This document shows positions 21,283 to 27,593 of a DNA stretch of 27,593 nt, one piece after another. Both the position numbers and the translations under genes were made by a program. The first letter of the stretch is position 1, and the number at the start of each line of letters is the position of its first letter. The stretch is from a virus: positions 1 to 27,593 of IMG/VR virus record IMGVR_UViG_3300045117_000340; one strand, written 5' to 3'. Below the pieces are notes generated by a model that worked only from the letters and a program-made list of their open reading frames with translations, was not told the origin of the DNA and ran no database searches.

Positions 21283-21897
21283 ATGCCGTATGTCGAATTC
21301 GATATGAACGACACGGGCGCCCTGGCGCGGCTGAAGAAGATCGAGCAGCGCCTGGGCAACCTCAAGCCGCTCTATACCGGCATCGGTGAACACCTGCTCT
21401 TGCGGGCGCGTGAGCGGTTCGACACGACCCAGGCCGATCCCCAGGGCGCGAAGTGGAGGCCGCTGTCGAAGCGCTATGCCAGGTGGAAGGCCAGGAACTA
21501 CCCGGGCAAGAAGGTACTCAGCCTAGGAGGTGCCCTCAAGGGAAGCCTAGGCTTCAAGCTTCTCGGCGACAGCGTCGTCATCGGCACCGTCAAGGGCCTG
21601 GCGCCGAAGTATGCCCGCATCCACCAGGACGGCGGCACCATCAAGCAGAAGTCCCGGACGCAGGTGAACGCCCTCGATGAGCGCGGCAAGTTCATGTCCC
21701 GGAAGAGCGCCGGTGCCAAGTACGAGATGCTTCCAGGTGGCAAGCGCAAGCGGCGTGTCTCTACCCGCATCCACATCGCGAACATCGGGGAGCGGACGAT
21801 CGCCATCCCGGCCCGTCCTTACATCGGCCTGGGCGATCGCGACCGCGACCGGATCCGGAAGGACACCTTGAAGTACCTCGTCGCCCATGAGGGGTGA
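21283..21897 (+). CDS. G: Mu G-like virion morphogenesis protein
   Basis: 204 residues. A coiled N-terminus (ALARLKKIEQRLGNLKPLYT) is followed by RARERFDTTQADPQGAKWRP, KVLSLGGALKGSLGF and YARIHQDGG, the standard signature of the phage_tail_S/virion morphogenesis family. A basic insertion lies between about 120 and 165, ending with IPARPYIGLGDRD. In Mu, G is needed for tail/head assembly. GGAGG lies 12 bases upstream of ATG 21283. Confidence 0.93.
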   Translation: MPYVEFDMNDTGALARLKKIEQRLGNLKPLYTGIGEHLLLRARERFDTTQADPQGAKWRPLSKRYARWKARNYPGKKVLSLGGALKGSLGFKLLGDSVVIGTVKGLAPKYARIHQDGGTIKQKSRTQVNALDERGKFMSRKSAGAKYEMLPGGKRKRRVSTRIHIANIGERTIAIPARPYIGLGDRDRDRIRKDTLKYLVAHEG

Positions 21898-21908
21898 CCG
21901 CGCAGGCG

Positions 21909-21948
21909 CCCCAGGAAGGCCCCTGAAACCATCCGGACGGCCCTGGGG
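21909..21948 (+). terminator. possible hairpin terminator after G
   Basis: CCCCAGG (21909-21915) pairs with the CCTGGGG at 21942-21948. An inner GGCC pair at 21918-21921 and 21938-21941 can extend it with a bulge. No U tract follows, so intrinsic termination is doubtful. It does lie between two transcription units. Confidence 0.35.
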
Positions 21949-22030
21949 ACCTGAGACCCCCCGTTCGCAAAATTTAAATGGCTCTCAAATGGTTTTCCGG
22001 GGACATTTGGCGGACCTTCGAAGACGGCAG
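21949..22030 (+). promoter_or_regulatory. AT-rich segment upstream of the gene I promoter
   Basis: AAAATTTAAATGGC and AAATGGTTTTCC (about 21968-22000) form the only clearly AT-rich block in the late region. It ends just upstream of the palindrome, where a promoter UP-like element would lie. No gene is seen in it. Confidence 0.3.
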
Positions 22031-22073
22031 TAAAGCGCTTTAATCGAGTCCCGGGTCCCGGCCGCCCAAGATG
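22031..22073 (+). promoter_or_regulatory. candidate late promoter before gene I
   Basis: TAAAGCGCTTTA (22031-22042) followed by ATCG, identical over 16 bases to the site at 13208. AAGATG (22068-22073) lies at the same spacing but is a poor -10. ATG 22079 follows at 48 bases with no Shine-Dalgarno, so a leaderless message is likely. Mu has its C-dependent PI promoter in this position. Confidence 0.6.
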
Positions 22074-22078
22074 GGGTC

Positions 22079-23221
22079 ATGCCGAACGCCACCGCCAAGC
22101 CCCTCGAGATCGCCAGGCCCGGTACTTTCACGGCCTTCAACGGCCGGCGCTTCAAGCTCACCGAAGGCGATCTCAAGGCCATGGCCGCAGCCTACGACCC
22201 GGCCGTGCGCCGGGCGCCGATGGTACTCGGCCACCCGAGGCTCGACGCCCCGGCGGTCGGCTGGGTCAAGTCCCTGCGGTACGAGGGCGGCAAGCTCGTC
22301 GCCGAGCCCGACCAGGTCGAGGCCGCCTTCGCGGCGGCTGTCAACGACGGCCGGTACGGGACCGTCTCGGCCGCGCTGCTCGAGCCGTCCCAGAGCATCA
22401 ACCCGAAGCAGGGCAACTACTACCTGCGTCACGTCGGGTTCCTGGGCGCGATGATCCCCGGCATCGACAGCCTGAAGCCGCCCGAGTTCGCGGCGGGCGA
22501 AGAGTACCTCGAGTTCGCGGCCGGCGGCATGTCGATGCTGGGCCGGATGGCGGCGATGGGGCAGCGGATCGCCGGCATGATGCGGCGGCGCCGCGAGGCC
22601 GTGATCGAGAAGGACGGCATGGAGGCCGCCGACAAGGAAGTCCCGGCGTGGGACCTCGACATGCTCGAAGAGGACTGCCGGGACATGGCCAAGGAAGTCG
22701 ACGATGCCGGGCCCGGGTTCGCCGCGCCCGCGGACGTCCCGGCGCCGGTCGCCGGAGCGGATCTTGCCGCCCGCCTCCAGGCTCTCGAAGCAAGAGAATG
22801 TGCCATCACCGCCCGCGAGGCTGCCCTGGAGTCCCAGGCGGCCGAGTCCCGGCGTGTCGAGTTCGCTGCATACGTGGACGGCCTGGTGGCGGACGGCAAG
22901 GTTCTGCCGCCCTATCAGCCCGGCCTGGTGGCGATCCTGGCCGGCGAGGCGGGTGCGGAGTTCGCAGCCGGCCAGGACCGGTTCGAGTCCCACGCCCAGT
23001 TCATAACGACCTTCCTCGACCGGCACCTCACCCGCCAGTGGACGCCGGGAGAGGTCGCCAAGCCCGAGCCCGAGGCCCCCGCGGGTGCAACCTTCGCGGC
23101 GCCGCCCGGCTACACGGTGAGCGCCGAGTGGCTCGATGTCCACGAGAACGCCTTGCGCTACCAGGCGGCTCACCCCGGCACCAGTTACCTGGACGCTGTC
23201 CGCGCCGTAGGAGGGCGCTAG
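22079..23221 (+). CDS. I: Mu I-like prohead protease/scaffold
   Basis: 380 residues. The N-terminal 150 residues follow the Mu I protease: ARPGTFTAFNGRRFKLTEGD, RAPMVLGHPRLDAPAVGWVK, RYGTVSAALLEPSQSINPKQ and LRHVGFLGAMIPGIDSLKPP. His and Ser of these blocks are the likely catalytic residues. The rest (about 150-380) is the helical scaffold: Ala/Glu-rich, with a short coiled stretch. In Mu, I/Z acts as protease and internal scaffold, matured during capsid assembly. It follows the palindromic promoter at 22031. Confidence 0.93.
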   Translation: MPNATAKPLEIARPGTFTAFNGRRFKLTEGDLKAMAAAYDPAVRRAPMVLGHPRLDAPAVGWVKSLRYEGGKLVAEPDQVEAAFAAAVNDGRYGTVSAALLEPSQSINPKQGNYYLRHVGFLGAMIPGIDSLKPPEFAAGEEYLEFAAGGMSMLGRMAAMGQRIAGMMRRRREAVIEKDGMEAADKEVPAWDLDMLEEDCRDMAKEVDDAGPGFAAPADVPAPVAGADLAARLQALEARECAITAREAALESQAAESRRVEFAAYVDGLVADGKVLPPYQPGLVAILAGEAGAEFAAGQDRFESHAQFITTFLDRHLTRQWTPGEVAKPEPEAPAGATFAAPPGYTVSAEWLDVHENALRYQAAHPGTSYLDAVRAVGGR

Positions 23222-23224
23222 CCG

Positions 23225-23893
23225 ATGACCCTATCTGCCAAGAGTCTGCTCGACCTCACGGTGACCGCCACCGGCGCGATCACCAAGTACCGTGCCGTCA
23301 AGGTCGGCTCGGGCGCCCAGGCCACGGTTCAGGGCGAACGGGTCCTGGGCATCGCCCAGACCACGGCGGCCACGGGCGATGACATCAACGTCACCGTCAA
23401 GGGCACGTCGATCGCCGAAGCCGGCGCGGCCATCAGCAAGGGCGCCCGCCTCATCATCGACGCCCAGGGCCGCGTGATCACGGCCGGTACCTTCGCGGTG
23501 GCCAACCCGGCCATCGCCCGCGACGACACCAAGATCTCGGCGTCCGCGCCGGCCATCACCCGCGACGACACGAAGATCTCGGCCGCCGCGCCGGGCATCG
23601 CCGTCGACGACACCAAGCTCACCGTCGACGCCGGAGCGGTGCCTGTCACCTCGACGGCTGCCGACGGCGCCATCATCTCGGCCGCCGCCGGATTCCTCAC
23701 CCCGTCGGCCGGGGCCATCACCACCGTGGATGGGTTCATCACGGCGGCGGCGCCGGCGATCGCCACCCAGGCCGGCTTCATCACCGCCACCCAGGGAGCG
23801 CTGACGGGATCGGTGCTCCCCGAGCATGCCTTCGCCACGGCCCTGGAGGCCGCGTCCGGCGCGGGCGTCTTCATCGAGATCCTACTCGACTAG
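23225..23893 (+). CDS. DUF2190-like capsid decoration protein with repeat insertion
   Basis: 222 residues. The first 80 residues match the DUF2190 fold (ITKYRAVKVGSGAQATVQGE, VLGIAQTTAATGDDINVTVK). The closing SVLPEHAFATALEAASGAG is also typical. Between about 95 and 195 is an insertion of short repeats: AIARDDTKIS, AITRDDTKIS and GIAVDDTKLT, followed by Ala/Ile/Thr-rich stretches. DUF2190 proteins cement or decorate capsids, so the insertion is probably surface exposed. It starts 4 bases after I, with GGAGGG upstream. Confidence 0.85.
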   Translation: MTLSAKSLLDLTVTATGAITKYRAVKVGSGAQATVQGERVLGIAQTTAATGDDINVTVKGTSIAEAGAAISKGARLIIDAQGRVITAGTFAVANPAIARDDTKISASAPAITRDDTKISAAAPGIAVDDTKLTVDAGAVPVTSTAADGAIISAAAGFLTPSAGAITTVDGFITAAAPAIATQAGFITATQGALTGSVLPEHAFATALEAASGAGVFIEILLD

Positions 23894-23896
23894 TCG

Positions 23897-23911
23897 TCGC
23901 AATCCCCTGGT
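23897..23911 (+). repeat. 15-base repeat, copy before capsid gene
   Basis: TCGCAATCCCCTGGT, just after the TAG of the decoration gene, is identical to a copy at 24892-24906. CCCC here can pair with the GGGG at 23915-23918 in a short hairpin, 46 bases before the capsid ATG. Confidence 0.7.
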
Positions 23912-23964
23912 AGACGGGGTTCCCCGGTAGCCATACCCAGATCGCAAAGCAGGAGACTTACGAA

Positions 23965-24891
23965 ATGGCAGACAGCCTGTCTCAAGTCCGAGTCATCAAC
24001 CCGGTCCTGTCGACCCACGCGCAGGGCTACCGGAACGCCGAGCACGTCCACCACCTGCTCTTCCCGCGGGTGCCCGTCTACGTGTCGGGCGGCCAGGTGC
24101 TGGAGTTCGGGAAGGAAGCGTTCAAGGCCTACAGCACGCTGCGGGCCCCCGGCTCGACCACGCGGCGCCTCAACATCGGGTACACGGGCAAGCCGTTCGC
24201 CCTGAAGAACCACGCCCTGGAAGGCCAGGTGCCCCGCGAGCACTTGCGGGACGCGGCCGTCACGCCGGGCATCGACCTGGGCACGCGCAGTGTCAACACG
24301 GTCATGAGGGCGCTGCAGCTCGAACTCGAGATCGAGGCCGCGGACCTGGCCACCGACCTCAACAACTACGACGCCAGCCACAAGGTCACCCTGGCCGGCG
24401 GCGACAAGTGGTCGACCGCGACGGGGACGCCGCTCGACGACATCTGGACCGCCAAGGAAGCGGTCCGCACGTCGGCGGGCCTGTACCCCAACACCGCGAT
24501 CTTCGGTGCGGTCGCCTGGAAGGCGTTCATCCTCAACACCCAGGTCAAGGACCAGGTCAAGTACACCATCAACGACACGGTGACCGAGGAGCAGGCCGCC
24601 CGCATCCTGCAGCTCGACAAGGTGGCGGTCGGGAAGTGCGTGAAGGCCGCCGACGACGGCACGATGTCGGACGTCTGGGGCAACTTCGTGGTCCTGGCCT
24701 ACACCGAGCTGGGCAGCCCCGCCCAGGAGGCCCCGTCGTACGGCTACTGCTACACGATGGACGGCCATCCGCTGGTCGAGGAAGCCTACTACGACCCGAA
24801 CACGAAGAGCTGGATCTACCCGGTCGCCTACGAGCGCGTGCCGGTCCTGTCCGGCATCGTGGCGGGCTACGTCATCAAGGATCCCAACTAG
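23965..24891 (+). CDS. HK97-fold major capsid protein
   Basis: 308 residues. The protein has the general plan of a siphovirus-type HK97-fold capsid: an N-terminal arm (SQVRVINPVLSTHAQGYRNA) and an E-loop-like segment (VYVSGGQVLEFGKEAFKAYS). A helix region (TVMRALQLELEIEAADLATD) is followed by GVAWK-like segment FGAVAWKAFI and a beta-rich end (YEPVAYERVPVLSGIVAGYV-like). It follows the decoration protein and precedes connectors, as expected. It is not obviously of the Mu T type. GGAG precedes ATG 23965. The same 15-base repeat flanks it on both sides. Confidence 0.9.
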   Translation: MADSLSQVRVINPVLSTHAQGYRNAEHVHHLLFPRVPVYVSGGQVLEFGKEAFKAYSTLRAPGSTTRRLNIGYTGKPFALKNHALEGQVPREHLRDAAVTPGIDLGTRSVNTVMRALQLELEIEAADLATDLNNYDASHKVTLAGGDKWSTATGTPLDDIWTAKEAVRTSAGLYPNTAIFGAVAWKAFILNTQVKDQVKYTINDTVTEEQAARILQLDKVAVGKCVKAADDGTMSDVWGNFVVLAYTELGSPAQEAPSYGYCYTMDGHPLVEEAYYDPNTKSWIYPVAYERVPVLSGIVAGYVIKDPN

Positions 24892-24906
24892 TCGCAATCC
24901 CCTGGT
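24892..24906 (+). repeat. 15-base repeat, copy after capsid gene
   Basis: TCGCAATCCCCTGGT directly follows the capsid stop TAG. CCCC can pair with the GGGG that follows, as in the first copy. The copies are 995 bases apart. Confidence 0.7.
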
Positions 24907-24960
24907 CGCGGGGGCGGGCGGAACCCGTTCCCCGTCAGGATACTCCACGGGAGTACTGGA

Positions 24961-25383
24961 ATGCCCGAGAAGCAGGTCGTGGCCGTGCAGCCCATCAAGC
25001 ACGGCGGGGCGGTTCACCGCCCGGGCGAGACCTTCGTCTGCGACGAGCGCGTCGCGCTCGCCCTGGTCGGAGGCGGCGACGCGGAATGGCCCGCGGCGCC
25101 GGAGGCCGAGGAGCAAGATGCACCCCCCGATGACGCGGGTCTGGGCGGCGCGGCCAAGAGCGATGGGGCAGTAGTCGCCGAAGAGGGCAAAGCTACTGGA
25201 CCGGCGGACGCGAGCGCACCCGGCGACGGGGAAGCCGCCGAGCCCGCGCAGGCAGACGGCGCAGCAACGCCCGAGGACCCGCCGAGCGCATCCGGCATGG
25301 AGGGGTCCGAGGCGGCGCCGGAAGCCGATGGCGCGGCAACCGAGCCCGAGCCCAAAGCGAAGGGTAGGAAGGGCCGGAAGTAG
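24961..25383 (+). CDS. low-complexity head protein with basic tail
   Basis: 140 residues. A short beta-rich start (VAVQPIKHGGAVHRPGETFV) resembles the small DUF7210-type head protein. From about 45 the sequence is almost only Ala, Glu, Asp, Gly and Pro; it ends in KAKGRKGRK. The order suggests a Mu gp35-like protein. The acidic disordered region and terminal basic patch look like a tether; its role is unknown. Confidence 0.75.
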   Translation: MPEKQVVAVQPIKHGGAVHRPGETFVCDERVALALVGGGDAEWPAAPEAEEQDAPPDDAGLGGAAKSDGAVVAEEGKATGPADASAPGDGEAAEPAQADGAATPEDPPSASGMEGSEAAPEADGAATEPEPKAKGRKGRK

Positions 25384-25386
25384 GCC

Positions 25387-25818
25387 ATGCCCTACGCCAC
25401 AAAGCAGGATCTCCTCGATCGGTTCGGCCAGGCCCAGATCATCGAGATCAGCGACAAGGCCGGCGCAGGCTCGATCGATGACACGGTCGTGACTCGCGCC
25501 CTGGGCGACGCCGAGGCGACGATCGACTCATACCTCGGCGGTCGATACATGCTGCCGCTGACCTCGGTGCCGGACCGGCTGAAGATCGCCGCATGCGACA
25601 TTGCCCGGTACCAGATGTACGAGCGGGACGCCACCGAGGAGGTCACGACCCGGTACAAGGACCAGATCCGGTGGCTGGAGCTGGTGGCGCAGGGCAAGGT
25701 CAGCCTGGGGCTAGACGCGGCCGACCAGGTCACCGCGACTCCCTTCGTACCCGAGCTTTCCGGGCCCGACCGCGTGTTCAGCGACACGACGCTGTCGGAC
25801 TTCGTCGGGGGGCTCTGA
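25387..25818 (+). CDS. Mu gp36-like head-tail connector (DUF1320)
   Basis: 143 residues. DUF1320 features: YATKQDLLDRFGQAQIIEIS, VVTRALGDAEATIDSYLGGR and PDRLKIAACDIARYQMYERD. The C-terminus is typical (RVFSDTTLSDF). The family forms a ring joining the head and tail. It overlaps the next start. Confidence 0.93.
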   Translation: MPYATKQDLLDRFGQAQIIEISDKAGAGSIDDTVVTRALGDAEATIDSYLGGRYMLPLTSVPDRLKIAACDIARYQMYERDATEEVTTRYKDQIRWLELVAQGKVSLGLDAADQVTATPFVPELSGPDRVFSDTTLSDFVGGL

Positions 25819-26351
25819 TGGCCGTCCCGAGTCCGGCGACCTACCAGGACCAGGCGGTCCAGGCCATGAAGGCCGTGCTCGGGGCCAGCACCGAGTTCAT
25901 GGCGGCCTCGGCGCTGCCTGGCGCGACCGGCAAGGTGCTCCGGGTCGACGCCTACGACGCCTTCGTGCCGCGGGTGGCCACGTCGGGCGACGTCTACTGC
26001 GGTGTGTTCCTGCTGGGCGACCAGCTCGGCGGCACCAAGACGATCAACCGCCAGGAGCGTCTGACCGACGTGGCGGTACTGGTCTTCGGGAAGACGACAG
26101 TCGGGCAGGAGCAGCACCAGCGGACGGGCCGGCCGGTGCTCTGGCAGGACTGCGCCCGCGCAGCAAGCGTGGTCACCAAGCTCGTGGCCCAGGAGACCCA
26201 CGGCGGGGGCGGCCGGTTCGACGGCTTCGCGCCGATCGCCGACGTGCTCAAGACCGAGGTCGAGGAAGACCACGACGAGTCGAAGTCCCAGTACTCCGTG
26301 ACCGCCACCAGCGTGGTCCGGATGCACGTGTACCTGCAGATCGGAGCCTAG
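25818..26351 (+). CDS. likely head-tail/tail-terminator protein
   Basis: 177 residues from ATG 25818 (stop overlap with gp36). It has a helical start (ATYQDQAVQAMKAVLGASTE), then strands around YCGVFLLGDQLGG and TDVAVLVFGK, and a C-terminal strand (SVTATSVVRMHVYLQIGA). This order and position after gp36 match tail-completion or terminator proteins (Mu gp37-like position), but no firm family is recognised. Confidence 0.65.
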   Translation: MAVPSPATYQDQAVQAMKAVLGASTEFMAASALPGATGKVLRVDAYDAFVPRVATSGDVYCGVFLLGDQLGGTKTINRQERLTDVAVLVFGKTTVGQEQHQRTGRPVLWQDCARAASVVTKLVAQETHGGGGRFDGFAPIADVLKTEVEEDHDESKSQYSVTATSVVRMHVYLQIGA

Positions 26352-26353
26352 CG

Positions 26354-26602
26354 ATGGACGATGCCCAGACCAAGCCGGCGCCGCGCCGCGCCCCGCGCCA
26401 GGCGGAAGTCGGCAAGGCGGCCGTCCGGATGACCGAGGTCCGCGGGGCCGAGGCCTTCCCGGCCGGCGACCCTCGGGCCGGGGCCTTCGCGGCGAACACC
26501 CTGTACCGGGTGCCCGAGGACGTCCCCCCGGCCACCGCAGAGGCCCTGGTGGCGGGCGGCGGATACGAGTGGTGCGAGCGGCCGGCGCCGCAGGGAGAGT
26601 AA
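26354..26602 (+). CDS. small hypothetical head-tail protein
   Basis: 82 residues. It has a basic N-terminus (KPAPRRAPRQAEVGKAAVRM) and a C-terminal LYRVPEDVPPATAEALVAGG. The second half looks like the small proteins found between terminator and tube genes in Mu-like phages. It starts 2 bases after the previous stop and ends 3 before the next ATG. Function unknown. Confidence 0.6.
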   Translation: MDDAQTKPAPRRAPRQAEVGKAAVRMTEVRGAEAFPAGDPRAGAFAANTLYRVPEDVPPATAEALVAGGGYEWCERPAPQGE

Positions 26603-26605
26603 TCG

Positions 26606-27593
26606 ATGACGGTTCAAGTCGGGACCCGCAACCGGGTCGGCTTCAGCACGGCCGAGGTGACCTTCGGGACCAGCCCCGGCGTCACCGGGGCCAAGTCCTG
26701 GCCCTTCGAGGGGGAGCGGCCCAAGGTCATCCCGATCACCATCGACGACAACGGGAAGCTCATTGGCGTCTACGAGAAGGGCCGGCAGTCCGTCGTCGCG
26801 GGCTACCGCACGGAGTGGTCCGGCACGTTCGCCTTCGGGTTCGATTGCCTGGCCTACTGGCTGTTCCGCGCGTTGGGCACCCTCAACACGTCCGGCATGG
26901 GGCCGTACGACCACGTCATCACCAACAAGCAAGGCCAGCTCGACACGTTCACGATGTTCTGGCAGGACGCCAACACCACGGCCACCAAGCTCGAAGAGTT
27001 CACCGGCATGGTCTGCAAGTCGCTCGAAATCGGCGGACGGGCCGGCGGGGACATGTACATCCGGCCGACGCTCATCGGCCGAGGCAGCCATCCGGAGACC
27101 ATCCTGGCGATGCCCGGCCAGTCGACCGAGGCCATCAACCCGTTCAACAACATCACCGTGGTGAACCTCGGCGGGACCATCACCTGGGCGACCGGCGCCG
27201 TGGCAGGCGGGACCAGCTACGTCGACCAGCTCGAGGAGTGGTCGCTCACGATCACCAACGACCTGGTCGAGAACCGGTACGGGGCCAACAGCCTCTATCC
27301 GAAGTCGTTCCCCCGCACCGGCGTCAACTTCGCCACCAAGGGGCTCATCGACTGGGAAGAGAATGCCCTGGCGGGCAACCTCGCGGCCGTCGAGGCGCAA
27401 ACCACGAAGACCATGCTCATCAAGGCCGTCAACGGCACGTCGTCGGCCATCCTGGGCCTGTCCAAAGTGTTCTTCAAGGACCCGGGCGTCGGCGGGATGC
27501 GCGACGTCCTTAAGTGGGCCTTCGACGGCGAGGGCAAGTACGACGAGACGGCGGCCCTGGCCGCGAAGTTCTTCGTCACGAACGGCACCGCAT
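26606..27593 (+). CDS. tail tube-like protein, truncated by window end
   Basis: At least 329 residues, running off the window. It starts GTRNRVGFSTAEVTFGTSPG. A beta-rich pattern follows (EWSGTFAFGFDCLAYWLFRA, VCKSLEIGGRAGGDMYIRPT, VDQLEEWSLTITNDLVENRY), which resembles siphovirus major tail tube proteins. Mu has the sheath gene L here, and no sheath signature is seen. GGAGAG precedes the ATG. Confidence 0.65.
   Translation, partial: MTVQVGTRNRVGFSTAEVTFGTSPGVTGAKSWPFEGERPKVIPITIDDNGKLIGVYEKGRQSVVAGYRTEWSGTFAFGFDCLAYWLFRALGTLNTSGMGPYDHVITNKQGQLDTFTMFWQDANTTATKLEEFTGMVCKSLEIGGRAGGDMYIRPTLIGRGSHPETILAMPGQSTEAINPFNNITVVNLGGTITWATGAVAGGTSYVDQLEEWSLTITNDLVENRYGANSLYPKSFPRTGVNFATKGLIDWEENALAGNLAAVEAQTTKTMLIKAVNGTSSAILGLSKVFFKDPGVGGMRDVLKWAFDGEGKYDETAALAAKFFVTNGTA

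Larger units (their letters stand above)
155..27593 (+). mobile_element. Mu-like transposable phage, left end to tail tube (right end outside window)
   Basis: The gene order is that of transposable phages: repressor, Ner, transposase A, ATPase B, Gam, gp16-like, Mor/C, lysis, gp27, gp28, gp29, F, G, I, capsid, gp36, tail. Almost all genes point right; only the repressor and the left arm point left. The left boundary at 155 is an inference from a TG-starting terminus followed by three spaced motif copies. The right end, remaining tail genes and target-site duplication are not in the window. Compared with Mu, there is an added left arm of about 2.2 kb and a siphovirus-like tail tube. Confidence 0.85.

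Noticed and set aside
1-27593. CRISPR arrays, tRNA or rRNA genes, insertion sequences
   Set aside because: No spaced direct repeats of array type, no cloverleaf-like or rRNA-like sequence, and no second transposase was seen.

Overview
The window is the left two-thirds of a Mu-type transposable phage (a prophage or a phage-bearing contig) from a very GC-rich bacterium. The host phylum cannot be read from this sequence: only about the first 154 bases may be host, and they carry no recognisable marker. Genes are tightly packed with stop/start overlaps. Shine-Dalgarno motifs are mostly GGAGG-like, and several starts are GTG.

Layout. (1) 1-154 is probably flanking DNA. (2) 155-345 looks like the phage left end: a TGTGAT terminus and three copies of a CGACA..GGTTTGCA motif spaced about like the MuA sites L1-L3. 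A fourth, inverted copy lies at 2400. (3) 372-2291 is an extra left arm absent from Mu itself. It has a compact four-gene leftward cluster (including a 55-residue zinc-finger protein), a separate leftward gene, and one doubtful rightward ORF. (4) 2300-3725 is the lysogeny switch: a LexA/CI-type S24 repressor on the minus strand, divergent overlapping promoters, a Ner-like regulator and a tiny basic ORF. (5) 3745-10935 is the early transposition operon: MuA-type DDE transposase, MuB-type ATPase, small DNA-binding/zinc proteins, Gam and many small unknowns. (6) 10935-13129 is a regulatory block: Crp/Fnr-like protein, Mu gp16-like protein, a Mor/C-type activator with a duplicated N-terminal module, a free-standing DnaA domain IV and a small unknown, closed by a probable terminator. 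(7) 13208-15850 is the lysis region: a zinc-ribbon protein, an amidase endolysin fused to a two-helix membrane segment with its own internal start, and a membrane/coiled-coil protein. (8) 15843-21897 holds packaging and head genes: gp26-like, gp27 small terminase, a DUF4258-like insertion, gp28 large terminase, gp29 portal, F with a C-terminal nuclease-like domain, and G. (9) 22079-27593 holds the I protease/scaffold, a decoration protein, the major capsid, connectors and the start of a tail tube gene. The gene after the connectors looks like a tube rather than a Mu sheath, which suggests a Mu-like phage with a siphovirus tail.

How it works together. The repressor would hold lysogeny until RecA-stimulated self-cleavage. 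Ner and the early operon then drive replicative transposition with A, B and Gam. The Mor/C-type protein is the best candidate to switch on late genes. A recurrent palindrome TAAAGCGCTTTA lies before the lysis block, before the endolysin and before gene I, where Mu has its C-dependent promoters Plys and PI. Its centre is about 34 bp upstream of a -10-like hexamer, the geometry expected for Mor/C activation. A variant lies in the left arm. This candidate late regulon, together with the duplicated Mor module, the free DnaA domain IV and the Crp-like protein, is the most unusual aspect of the window.
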